Shown here in pieces: positions 1 through 7,039 of a DNA stretch of 16,579 nt. The position numbers were made by a program, and so were the translations under genes. The DNA is from an uncultured Colwellia sp. (lineage in GTDB: Bacteria > Pseudomonadota > Gammaproteobacteria > Enterobacterales > Alteromonadaceae). How positions within the stretch are numbered: the stretch's first letter is position 1; every line of letters begins with the position of its first letter. Where the stretch lies: contig CAJWBY010000104.1 of the NCBI GenBank assembly GCA_913020705.1, forward strand, positions 1 through 16,579, read 5' to 3'. A model generated the notes under the pieces. That model saw nothing but the letters and a program-made list of their open reading frames with translations, did not search any database and was not told the origin of the DNA.

Positions 1-1020
1 GTAGTTCATACCACACAAGGGAAAGAAATTGGCGAATGGGGTAACAGAAAGTGGGTACAGTCAGATGAGAAAAATTCGACCAAACGTACCAATGTACATA
101 TCGCACGTCAGTCTTTACGGTTAGCTTTACTTGAACAACTCGGTGAACACGATTCAGTAAAATGGGGACATCAGTTAGTTGGGTTTAAAGAAAGTATTAA
201 AGGTGATGCAAAGGAATCTGAGAGTGAAGCTGTTGATCTGAACTTTCAAGTAAATGGCGAGTTCATTAGTATCAAAGCTGACCTTGTTGTGGGAGCAGAC
301 GGTATTCGCAGCTCAGTACGTAAGTTACTGATTGGAGAAGAAACTACCCCACTACGTTATCTAGGTTGTATTGTAATTTTAGGAATTTGTCCTTTGGCTG
401 ATCTCAACGGCCTTGAACATTCTTTATTAGATTCAGCTACCGTATTCCAAACAGCTAATGGCCACGAACGTATATATATGATGCCTTATGCGTCAGACTC
501 AGTAATGTGGCAGCTTAGCTTCCCAATGCCAGAAGAAGAGGCTAAGGCCTTGAGTACTCAAGGCGCTTCAGCCCTCAAAGAAGAAGCGTGTAGACGTTGT
601 CAGTGGCACTCCCCTATTCCCCAGATTTTAGCCGCAACGCTAGATAGTCAAGTTTCTGGTTATCCTGTGTATGACCGGGCCTTACTTGAGTCAGAATGGT
701 TAGAGCAAGGGGCTCAAGTGACACTGATAGGAGATGCCGCTCATCCTATGAGTCCATTCAAGGGACAAGGGGCGAATCAAGCACTTCTCGATGCACTGTC
801 TTTGGCTCGGAAAATATCAACCGAATGTAGACCTTTATCTCATTGGAGAAAAGCAGGGATCAGGAAGAGTGTATTAACTGAATTTGAATTAGAGATGTTA
901 GAACGCAGTGCGACTAAAGTGAATGACTCTGCAGATGCTGCACAGTTTCTGCATTCCGATACGGTGCTCCATGAAGGTGATGAACCGCGAGGGTTATGTT
1001 TAAAAAGAAAAGACGAATAA
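1..1020 (+). CDS. FAD-dependent monooxygenase (PHBH/UbiH/TetX-like), N-terminus outside window
   Basis: The frame is open from base 1 to the TAA at 1018-1020, so this is the C-terminal 339 residues of a longer protein. The N-terminal GxGxxG dinucleotide-binding segment must lie upstream. Seen here: an R-x-x-L-R-x-x-L-L segment (fragment residues about 39-47), the 'DG' motif DLVVGADGIRSSVR with D100-G101, and the second FAD 'GD' motif IGDAAHPMSPFKGQGANQ with G244-D245. In this family these contact FAD and NADPH, and members hydroxylate aromatic or polycyclic substrates using NAD(P)H and O2. The GDAAHPMSPFKGQG motif and the low-similarity middle domain resemble stand-alone flavin monooxygenases such as the TetX group more than UbiH/UbiF. 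The substrate cannot be read from the sequence. An ATG- or GTG-initiated start inside the window (for example GTG at 289) would cut the FAD domain and is unlikely. No partner gene is close by; the next gene starts 118 bp downstream. Confidence 0.88.
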   Translation, partial: VVHTTQGKEIGEWGNRKWVQSDEKNSTKRTNVHIARQSLRLALLEQLGEHDSVKWGHQLVGFKESIKGDAKESESEAVDLNFQVNGEFISIKADLVVGADGIRSSVRKLLIGEETTPLRYLGCIVILGICPLADLNGLEHSLLDSATVFQTANGHERIYMMPYASDSVMWQLSFPMPEEEAKALSTQGASALKEEACRRCQWHSPIPQILAATLDSQVSGYPVYDRALLESEWLEQGAQVTLIGDAAHPMSPFKGQGANQALLDALSLARKISTECRPLSHWRKAGIRKSVLTEFELEMLERSATKVNDSADAAQFLHSDTVLHEGDEPRGLCLKRKDE

Positions 1021-1138
1021 CAAGTGCTAAAAAGACTATTAGTCAGTAAAGTTTTTATTGTCAGACATTTAATACCTGATAATATTTATACCGCTGAAAT
1101 AATTTCAATTAACGACATAAAACTATAAGAAAAATCAT

Positions 1139-1798
1139 ATGAATAATACACAAAACATCTTCATTAGCCTTTTGATCCTTATTATCCTTTCAGCTTGTTG
1201 TGGAAGAGATCCTGCGATAAAAAAAGTAGATGACTTTATAGCGGAACAAACCATCGATAAAACAAATCCTGCATGGAAAACGGCACTAAATAAGCCTCCT
1301 CAACTAACCTTTACACCAGGAAAAGATTACTTTTGGGAGTTACAAACTAACCAAGGTAATTTCACTATAAAACTATTAACCGATTCTGCGCCTATGCATG
1401 TTTCGAGTACAATTTATTTAACTAAGCTCGGTTTTTATGATGACTTAACTTTTCACCGTGTTATTCCTGGATTTATGGCGCAAGGTGGCGACCCGATAGG
1501 TAATGGTACAGGTAACCCAGGTTATAAATACGATGGAGAATTTGAGGGTGGTATAAGTCATAATGAACCCGGTATGTTAAGTATGGCAAACTCTGGCCCA
1601 GGAACTGATGGCAGTCAATTCTTCATCACTTTTTTACCGACTCCTTTTCTAGATGGTAAGCATACTGTTTTTGGAAAAGTCGTAGAAGATTTAGAAAATA
1701 GCTTAACTAAGATTGAATCGTTAGGTAGTAGAAGAGGAAAAACCAAAGAGATGGTTAAAATCATTAAAGCATACATCCGCGTAGCTGATAGTGAATAA
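1139..1798 (+). CDS. Lipoprotein cyclophilin-type peptidyl-prolyl cis-trans isomerase
   Basis: This 219-residue protein isomerises prolyl peptide bonds and probably assists folding of envelope proteins. Residues 1-20 form a lipoprotein signal: a hydrophobic run ending in the lipobox LSAC with C20 as the lipidated cysteine. Position +2 is another Cys, not Asp, which fits outer-membrane sorting. The cyclophilin domain spans about 65-213. It contains [13 protein letters not shown] (105-117) with the catalytic Arg107 and the conserved Phe/Met/Gln, then [18 protein letters not shown] (about 145-162), and [11 protein letters not shown] (171-181). The position matching Trp121 of human cyclophilin A is Phe170, which in this family usually means low cyclosporin affinity. 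The late GSRRGKT segment also matches the human protein closely. The ATG at 1139 places the signal peptide correctly, but the Shine-Dalgarno is weak (ATAAGAA). The gene stands alone, with a large hairpin 70 bp after its stop. Confidence 0.93.
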   Translation: MNNTQNIFISLLILIILSACCGRDPAIKKVDDFIAEQTIDKTNPAWKTALNKPPQLTFTPGKDYFWELQTNQGNFTIKLLTDSAPMHVSSTIYLTKLGFYDDLTFHRVIPGFMAQGGDPIGNGTGNPGYKYDGEFEGGISHNEPGMLSMANSGPGTDGSQFFITFLPTPFLDGKHTVFGKVVEDLENSLTKIESLGSRRGKTKEMVKIIKAYIRVADSE

Positions 1799-1870
1799 CG
1801 ATTATAAAGGTAATTAGAACCTTAAATATCTTCGTTTTAATTTACAATAATCACAGACCACATATAAATC

Positions 1871-1928
1871 GTTACCTAATTACCCATAAAGCTCAACTAT
1901 ACTTAGAAGCTTTATGGGTATAGGTGAC
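1871..1928. repeat. Long imperfect inverted repeat (58-nt hairpin)
   Basis: The left arm 1871-1893 and right arm 1908-1928 are complementary over 21 pairs. The inner stem is 13 perfect pairs (TACCCATAAAGCT with AGCTTTATGGGTA). The outer stem is 8 pairs (GTTACCTA with TAGGTGAC) with one T-G wobble. A 2-nt bulge at 1879-1880 separates them, and the loop is 14 nt. There is no U tract on either side in either direction, so it does not look like an ordinary intrinsic terminator. It sits between the cyclophilin and cytochrome genes and could be an mRNA 3'-end stabiliser, a palindromic repeat element or a small transposon relic. Confidence 0.7.
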
Positions 1929-2054
1929 ACGCTAACCTTTTACCTCATTCTCCATAAAATATGTTACGAAACTTTTCACCAAGTAGGTTGGTATTGCTTC
2001 TTCTCTTCATGCTAGCTAATCTAAGAACAAATATTAATCATAAAACACATAAAT

Positions 2055-3164
2055 ATGATGTCTTCTTTTCTCCAAAAAACATTACTTATTGGCTCTTTGA
2101 TAGCTTTTATTTTTCCGCTTGAGTTATTAGCTCAAGAGCACAAGCTAGGAACATTACCCCCACCAAGAACACTCACAACAGACGAAGCTAAGGTTGCCTC
2201 TACAAACTATCAAAAGTATTGTTCGTTATGTCATGGCGAAAACCGACAAGGCCATGTTAATGATCACGCACCTTCACTACGCAGCAAAAGTTTATTTGAA
2301 TCAGGTGTTCCACACGCCATTTTAAGGCCTATGTCTTATGGTAGAAAAGGAACTGCTATGGGCGGATATCTTGATGAAGTGGGAGGCCCGATGACCCTCG
2401 ATGAAACATGGAACTTAACTTATTGGCTATTTGAACAAGCCGGTGTAGAACGGTTGAAACTGTCGACCAATCCTGTCATTGGTGACATCAAGCGCGGTGA
2501 GCAAGTCTATTTAGCAAATTGTATTAGCTGTCATGGCGTAAAAGGTGAAGGAGTAACTGCCCCTGCGCTAGGTAATCAATCAGCGCTTGCTCACAACACC
2601 GATGAATTTATTCGTCATGCCATACAAAATGGTCGGCAAGACACGCCAATGAAACCTTATAAAGACAAATTATCGGCGCAAGATATCAACAATATTACCG
2701 CATTTTTACGCAGCAAAGCACTCGGTTGGAAAGAAGAACGAACCATACTTAAAGCGCTGCCAACACCTGATCAATACGTTATTAATAAAAATGGTGATGA
2801 CCCAAATTTTACCTTGCAAGATGGGATGTATGTTTCATCAAAAGATTTAAATGCCGCATTATTAGCTAAAAATAAAATGGTACTGCTTGATACGCGCGTG
2901 ACTTCTGTATGGCAAACCGCTCATATCGAAGGTTCAATACCATTTCCATACTATGCTGACCTAGATGAAACCGTGGCTGGCATTCCAAAAGATGTGCAAA
3001 TTATTGCCTATTGTTCATGCCCGCGTGCAGCGGCTGATTACACGATCAGAAAATTAAGAGACCGTGGCTATACTCGTACCGCGGTTTTATGGGAAGGCGT
3101 TTTTGGTTGGATGAATTTAGGTTACCCGGTAATGCGTGGTGATATTGAAGGTGTAGAGGATTAG
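2055..3164 (+). CDS. Exported two-cytochrome c plus rhodanese fusion protein
   Basis: This 369-residue protein has three domains behind a Sec signal peptide (residues 1 to about 26, cleavage near LLAQ). The first cytochrome c domain has CSLCH at 56-60, with Met93 or Met102 as possible axial ligands. The second has CISCH at 156-160, with Met199 in TPMKPY as the likely ligand. The two heme motifs lie exactly 100 residues apart. Residues about 253-360 form a rhodanese-like domain with LLDTR (277-281), HIEGSIPFPY and the catalytic loop YCSCPRAA, Cys320 being the expected persulfide-forming residue. The CxCP loop differs from the classic CxxGxR loop, but CxCP-type loops are known in other rhodaneses. 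The fusion implies periplasmic transfer between electrons and a sulfur or thiol substrate; the substrate is unknown. The two adjacent ATGs at 2055 and 2058 are both usable and the ribosome-binding site is weak. It appears monocistronic. Confidence 0.9.
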   Translation: MMSSFLQKTLLIGSLIAFIFPLELLAQEHKLGTLPPPRTLTTDEAKVASTNYQKYCSLCHGENRQGHVNDHAPSLRSKSLFESGVPHAILRPMSYGRKGTAMGGYLDEVGGPMTLDETWNLTYWLFEQAGVERLKLSTNPVIGDIKRGEQVYLANCISCHGVKGEGVTAPALGNQSALAHNTDEFIRHAIQNGRQDTPMKPYKDKLSAQDINNITAFLRSKALGWKEERTILKALPTPDQYVINKNGDDPNFTLQDGMYVSSKDLNAALLAKNKMVLLDTRVTSVWQTAHIEGSIPFPYYADLDETVAGIPKDVQIIAYCSCPRAAADYTIRKLRDRGYTRTAVLWEGVFGWMNLGYPVMRGDIEGVED

Positions 3165-3297
3165 GCTGAATACTTCATAAATTACACCATACTCAACTTT
3201 CTCATTAAATATTGCGGTTAAGCGTGTTAGGGATTTTTATTTATTTTTACGTTTATCCTGATTTCCTAACAAACCACCTCATTTAAAATACTTTTCT

Positions 3298-3324
3298 TTG
3301 AATTCATTGAAGAAAATATATACT
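3298..3324 (+). promoter_or_regulatory. Possible promoter for the M14 gene pair
   Basis: TTGAAT at 3298-3303 and TATACT at 3319-3324 (5 of 6 to TATAAT) are separated by 15 bp, which is short. Initiation near 3331 would give a leader of about 70 nt containing the hairpin at 3350-3379. This is an eye-level match only. Confidence 0.25.
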
Positions 3325-3349
3325 CTTTGTGCATAAATTAAAGTTCACT

Positions 3350-3379
3350 GAAAACACCTCTGATTATCAAGGTGTTTTT
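3350..3379 (+). terminator. Terminator-like hairpin in the leader of the M14 pair (possible attenuator)
   Basis: AAAACACCT (3351-3359) pairs with AGGTGTTTT (3370-3378) around a 10-nt loop, and the 3' arm runs into five consecutive T. A G-U pair can extend the base. It lies 186 bp after the cytochrome-rhodanese stop and only 21 bp before the next start codon, ahead of the AGGAG ribosome-binding site. It may simply end upstream transcription, or it may attenuate expression of the M14 genes. Confidence 0.5.
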
Positions 3380-3400
3380 CTAATAGGAGCATATCAGTAA

Positions 3401-5050
3401 ATGAAGCGACTACTCGCGTTATTCCTCATATCAGGCACTTGTGTAGGTCAAGATTATCTTAACCAATACACCAGCCATGCGGAAATGTTAAAGCAATTAA
3501 AACAGCTAGGTGTTAAAACTCAGCAAATTGGTACTTCACGATCAGGTAAATCGATAATTGTTGCTCAATTTGGTGACAAAAGTTCACCGGCAGTTTTGGT
3601 AACAGGTAACGTTGATGGTGATTATTTGGTGGGAACTGAACTTGCTATGCGCCTTATTGAAGATCTAAAGTCAGGTAAAGTAGATAGGAATAACAAAAGT
3701 ATATTTGTCGTGCCTATGCCAAACCCAGATGCAACTAACTTTATGCTGGGTAAAAACGGCTATTCAACCACCTTTAATCACTTCAAAATAGATGACGATC
3801 ACGATCTTAAAACCAATGAAGATGGTCCTAATGATCTCAATAACGATGGTTATATTTCTCAACTTAGGATCTCTGACAGCTCAGGTTTGTACAAACCAAG
3901 TGACCAAGCACCTAATTTATTGGTAAAAGTAGACCCTTTGAAAAATGAAGAAGGTCAATACCGTGTAATCAATGAAGGCAAAGATGACGATGGTGACGGT
4001 AAATTAGACGAAGACGGTTATGGCGGAGTGTCTATTAATAAAAACTTCACTTACAACTATGATTACTTTGGTATTGGGTCTGGGGTTAATCAAGCATCTG
4101 AACCTGAGACTCGTGCTTTAATAGATTTCGTTATCGACCATCAAAATATCCTGATGACCGTTAATTTTTCTAAATACGATAATTTACATAAAAACTGGGC
4201 AGCCAAAAAAGTAACAGTCGATGCATACAAACGCCCATTAAAAGCTTTTGAAAAGATGCCTAAAGAGGACGTAGACACATATAAGTTATTTTCGAATTTA
4301 TGGCTAGAAAATCATAAAGATTGGACCGTAAATTCAGAAAATCGTGGACAAGGTACTTTTCATGACTGGGCTTATTTTCATGGTGGCAGATGGTCTATAG
4401 CGGCAAATGGTTGGAATTTCAAACAAATTGCCATTGCAGCAGCGAGTAAAGATGATGCTGATTTAGATAATAAAAAAGACAGCAAAAAGAAAAAGGACAC
4501 GAAAAGCTCGGATACCAAAGAAGCCAGATTGGTTGCAAACGCTAAAGAAAAAGAACTTGAAGGAGCGGTAATTCCTTGGAAAAAAATATCACATCCAGAT
4601 TTCATTAATGAGAAAGTGGAAGTGGGTGGATTCAGACTAGCTTACTTAAATAACCCAGATCTTGCTGTATTTGATAATACGAAGAGTTCAGAATATATTG
4701 CTTCGTTAACAACCCTTTTTCCTAAACTTAAAGTGACTCAATCTGTTGATAAAATAGGAAATGACCTTTACCGAGTAACCTTAAAAATCAAAAACACGGG
4801 AAAACTCCCCACACAAAGTGCAATGGGTAAACTAACACGTTGGATGATACCCGTGAGAGTTCAATGGAACCTTCCTAATGAAAACTTTATTGGCGGAACC
4901 AAACGTACATTATTAGCACCTATTGCGTCTCACGGCGGTCAACAAGAGATTAAGTGGTTGATCAATACCAAGGGTTATCGCAATGCCTCATTTGAAATAT
5001 CATCACCCGTTATCGATGCGGTAAAACAAACCGTTAAGTTTGGAGCTTAA
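3401..5050 (+). CDS. Secreted M14 carboxypeptidase homologue lacking all active-site residues (pseudo-peptidase)
   Basis: This 549-residue protein aligns along its length with the next gene, but the metal site is gone. Where the neighbour has GNIHSNE, this protein has GNVDGDY, so the zinc His and Glu are Asp72 and Tyr75. The second zinc His is Ser257 (VNFSKY), the catalytic Glu is Gly337 (AANGWNF), NPDGR is NPDAT, and the substrate-binding Asn-Arg becomes Asn-Lys (213-214). It should therefore not be a zinc carboxypeptidase; binding, regulatory or chaperone roles are inference. Residues 1-16 form a signal peptide (cleavage near CVG). Two acidic insertions, about 131-150 and 195-205, have DxDxDG-like Ca2+-loop character. 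Residues about 349-386 are a Lys/Asp/Ser-rich low-complexity linker absent from the neighbour. The C-terminal part, about 435-549, looks like a beta-sandwich. The start has AGGAG at 3385-3389. The stop lies 2 bp before the next ATG, so the two are almost certainly co-translated. Confidence 0.88.
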   Translation: MKRLLALFLISGTCVGQDYLNQYTSHAEMLKQLKQLGVKTQQIGTSRSGKSIIVAQFGDKSSPAVLVTGNVDGDYLVGTELAMRLIEDLKSGKVDRNNKSIFVVPMPNPDATNFMLGKNGYSTTFNHFKIDDDHDLKTNEDGPNDLNNDGYISQLRISDSSGLYKPSDQAPNLLVKVDPLKNEEGQYRVINEGKDDDGDGKLDEDGYGGVSINKNFTYNYDYFGIGSGVNQASEPETRALIDFVIDHQNILMTVNFSKYDNLHKNWAAKKVTVDAYKRPLKAFEKMPKEDVDTYKLFSNLWLENHKDWTVNSENRGQGTFHDWAYFHGGRWSIAANGWNFKQIAIAAASKDDADLDNKKDSKKKKDTKSSDTKEARLVANAKEKELEGAVIPWKKISHPDFINEKVEVGGFRLAYLNNPDLAVFDNTKSSEYIASLTTLFPKLKVTQSVDKIGNDLYRVTLKIKNTGKLPTQSAMGKLTRWMIPVRVQWNLPNENFIGGTKRTLLAPIASHGGQQEIKWLINTKGYRNASFEISSPVIDAVKQTVKFGA

Positions 5051-5052
5051 TC

Positions 5053-6807
5053 ATGAAAGAAATATTGCTTACATGTATTTTAGCGACAACTGCCTTTTTA
5101 AATATAACAACACAAGCCGCAGACAAACTGACTGGTTTACAAGCATTAGGGGCGCCTTTAAATCCAAAGGTAGATATACGCTGGAATCGTTTTTACGACT
5201 CAGGAAGTACAATAAAAATCCTCAAAAAAATTAATAAAGCCTATCCAAAGCTTACTCGTATTGAGTCAATAGGTAAGTCTTTTGAAGGTCGTGATATATA
5301 TGTCATTAAAATCACTAACTATAAAAATGGCGATGATACGACAAAACCCGCCATGTATATTGACGGTAATATTCACTCAAATGAAATACAAGGCACTGAA
5401 GTCTCTCTTTATACCGCTTGGTTCTTAACTGAAAGCTACGGTAAGGTTAAGTGGATAACTGAACTGCTTAATGACAAAGCTTTCTACATTGTTCCGACAA
5501 TCAACCCTGACGGGCGAGATTGGTATATGAATGAGGCCAACACAGCACACTCCCCTCGTTCAGGCATGGTACCCACTGACAACGACCTTGACGGAGAAAT
5601 AGATGAAGACGGGCCAGACGATCTTAATAATGATGGGCACATTACCCGTATGCGTATTAAAGATACCGTTAGAGGTACGCACAAAGAAGATGAAAAATAT
5701 CCCGGCTTAATGGTACCTGTTGCTGAAGGTCAAGTTGGCGATTATCGTATGTTAGGTTCTGAGGGATATGACAACGATGGCGACGGTCTCGTAAACGAAG
5801 ATGGCAAAGGCGTTTACGAATATGATCCAAATCGTGATTGGGCAAATGAATGGGAACCTGCTTACATACAAAGGGGCGCTCGTCGTTACCCTTTTTCATT
5901 AAAAGAAACCAGTGCCGTGGAGAAATTCGTTAAATCTCACCGTAATATTGCTGCTGCCCAAAGTTATCACAATACAGGGGGTATGATTTTACGTGGCCCA
6001 GGTAAAGCAAATAACAAATATACACGCTCTGACATCAGTGTATATGACTTTATCGCCCACCAAGGCGAGCAAATACTGCCAAATTACCGCTACCTTGTTA
6101 CATGGAAAGATCTCTATCAGGTTTATGGTGGTGAGTTCGACTGGTTTTATGGCAACAACGGCATAATGGCCTTTAGTAATGAGCTTTGGACCTCTGCCAA
6201 TATGTTCCGCCCAACCGATAAAACAAAAGAAAAATTGGGTAATCAAAACCATAATTTCAACAAACACCTTTTATTTGGTGACGCTCTAGTACCTTGGACA
6301 AAAGTAAAACATCCAATTTATGGTGATATTGAAGTTGGTGGTTTTAAGAAGAATTTTGGTAGAGTTCCCCCTTCCTTTCTTTTAGAGGAGGAAGCACATC
6401 GAAATATGGCATTTACCTTATTTCATGCCTATCATATGCCACAATTGAAAGTCACTCGTTCATCAACACGTAAACTTAGTAATGGCTTGTATGAGATAAC
6501 GGTAAACATTGTTAATGAAAGAGCAATCCCTACACGTTTATCTCATGATATAAAGAATAACCTTTCTTTTGAAGACCGTGTATCTATTGTATCGAAGGAC
6601 TTTAAAGTCTTAAGCGGGTTAACCGTTATCAGTGAAGGCGCCAACACACATAATGAACACGATTTAAACCCTGCCGCAATTAAAGTAGCAACCATTGGCG
6701 GATACTCAACGACTGTAGTTAAATGGATTGTCGACGGCAAAGGTAGTTACAAGGTCACAGTAGATTCTGAGAAAGGTGGTAAAGACAGTAAGAGCTTTAC
6801 TTTTTAG
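5053..6807 (+). CDS. Secreted M14 family zinc carboxypeptidase
   Basis: This 584-residue protein is an exported metallo-carboxypeptidase-like enzyme. A signal peptide covers residues 1 to about 22 (cleavage near TTQA). Zinc ligands are His108 and Glu111 in GNIHSNEIQGTE and His306 in AAQSYHNTGG. The catalytic Glu is Glu377 in AFSNELW. NPDGRDW (151-157) and DPNRDW (258-263, Asn260-Arg261) fit the substrate-binding pocket. Two acidic insertions with DxDxDG pattern (about 176-186 with the following DLNNDG, and 240-250) are likely Ca2+-binding loops. A C-terminal region, about 460-584, probably forms a beta-sandwich typical of M14 enzymes with an extra domain. It is longer than classical carboxypeptidases (about 300 residues in the catalytic domain) because of these insertions and the tail. 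GGAG at 5042-5045, inside the end of the upstream gene, is the ribosome-binding site, so translation is coupled. Substrate peptides are unknown; peptidoglycan peptides and proteins are both possible. Confidence 0.94.
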   Translation: MKEILLTCILATTAFLNITTQAADKLTGLQALGAPLNPKVDIRWNRFYDSGSTIKILKKINKAYPKLTRIESIGKSFEGRDIYVIKITNYKNGDDTTKPAMYIDGNIHSNEIQGTEVSLYTAWFLTESYGKVKWITELLNDKAFYIVPTINPDGRDWYMNEANTAHSPRSGMVPTDNDLDGEIDEDGPDDLNNDGHITRMRIKDTVRGTHKEDEKYPGLMVPVAEGQVGDYRMLGSEGYDNDGDGLVNEDGKGVYEYDPNRDWANEWEPAYIQRGARRYPFSLKETSAVEKFVKSHRNIAAAQSYHNTGGMILRGPGKANNKYTRSDISVYDFIAHQGEQILPNYRYLVTWKDLYQVYGGEFDWFYGNNGIMAFSNELWTSANMFRPTDKTKEKLGNQNHNFNKHLLFGDALVPWTKVKHPIYGDIEVGGFKKNFGRVPPSFLLEEEAHRNMAFTLFHAYHMPQLKVTRSSTRKLSNGLYEITVNIVNERAIPTRLSHDIKNNLSFEDRVSIVSKDFKVLSGLTVISEGANTHNEHDLNPAAIKVATIGGYSTTVVKWIVDGKGSYKVTVDSEKGGKDSKSFTF

Positions 6808-6846
6808 GGAAATACGACTTAAAGCTAACGCGTTAATTCAATTATA

Positions 6847-6875
6847 CAAAAACCGGCATTTGCCGGTTTTTTATT
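6847..6875 (+). terminator. Intrinsic terminator of the M14 pair
   Basis: A GC-rich stem (CCGGC 6853-6857 with GCCGG 6862-6866, loop ATTT) is extended by flanking A/T pairs and followed by a T-rich run. It starts 40 bp after the second M14 stop. Confidence 0.9.
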
Positions 6876-6962
6876 TTATAGAATATAAAAAGGACTAAGT
6901 TTACACTGAGGCCATTTTTTTGGTCAGACTTTATTTTCACCCGTTATTATTTTTTGCTCAAT

Positions 6963-6993
6963 AAAAAAACTCCACGGCAAGCGTGGTGTTTTA
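6963..6993 (-). terminator. Intrinsic terminator of the M16 peptidase gene
   Basis: Read on the - strand, the stem CCACG/CGTGG (6982-6986 with 6972-6976, loop of 5) is extended by A-T and C-G pairs around one mismatch. It runs into seven consecutive T. It lies about 50 bp past the M16 stop and faces the + strand terminator at 6847, so the two convergent units are insulated from each other. Confidence 0.85.
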
Positions 6994-7039
6994 TTAAGGT
7001 AAATATAGAACAGTGTTATGATTTAGTTTATGTAAAACC

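Noticed and set aside
1021..1060. Possible terminator GACT-ATT-AGTC after the monooxygenase gene
   Set aside because: Only 4-5 A/T-rich pairs with the T run separated from the stem; too weak to call.
5040..5234. 64-codon + strand ORF overlapping the start of the second M14 gene
   Set aside because: It lies in another frame of a strongly supported gene and has no motif; it is a shadow ORF.
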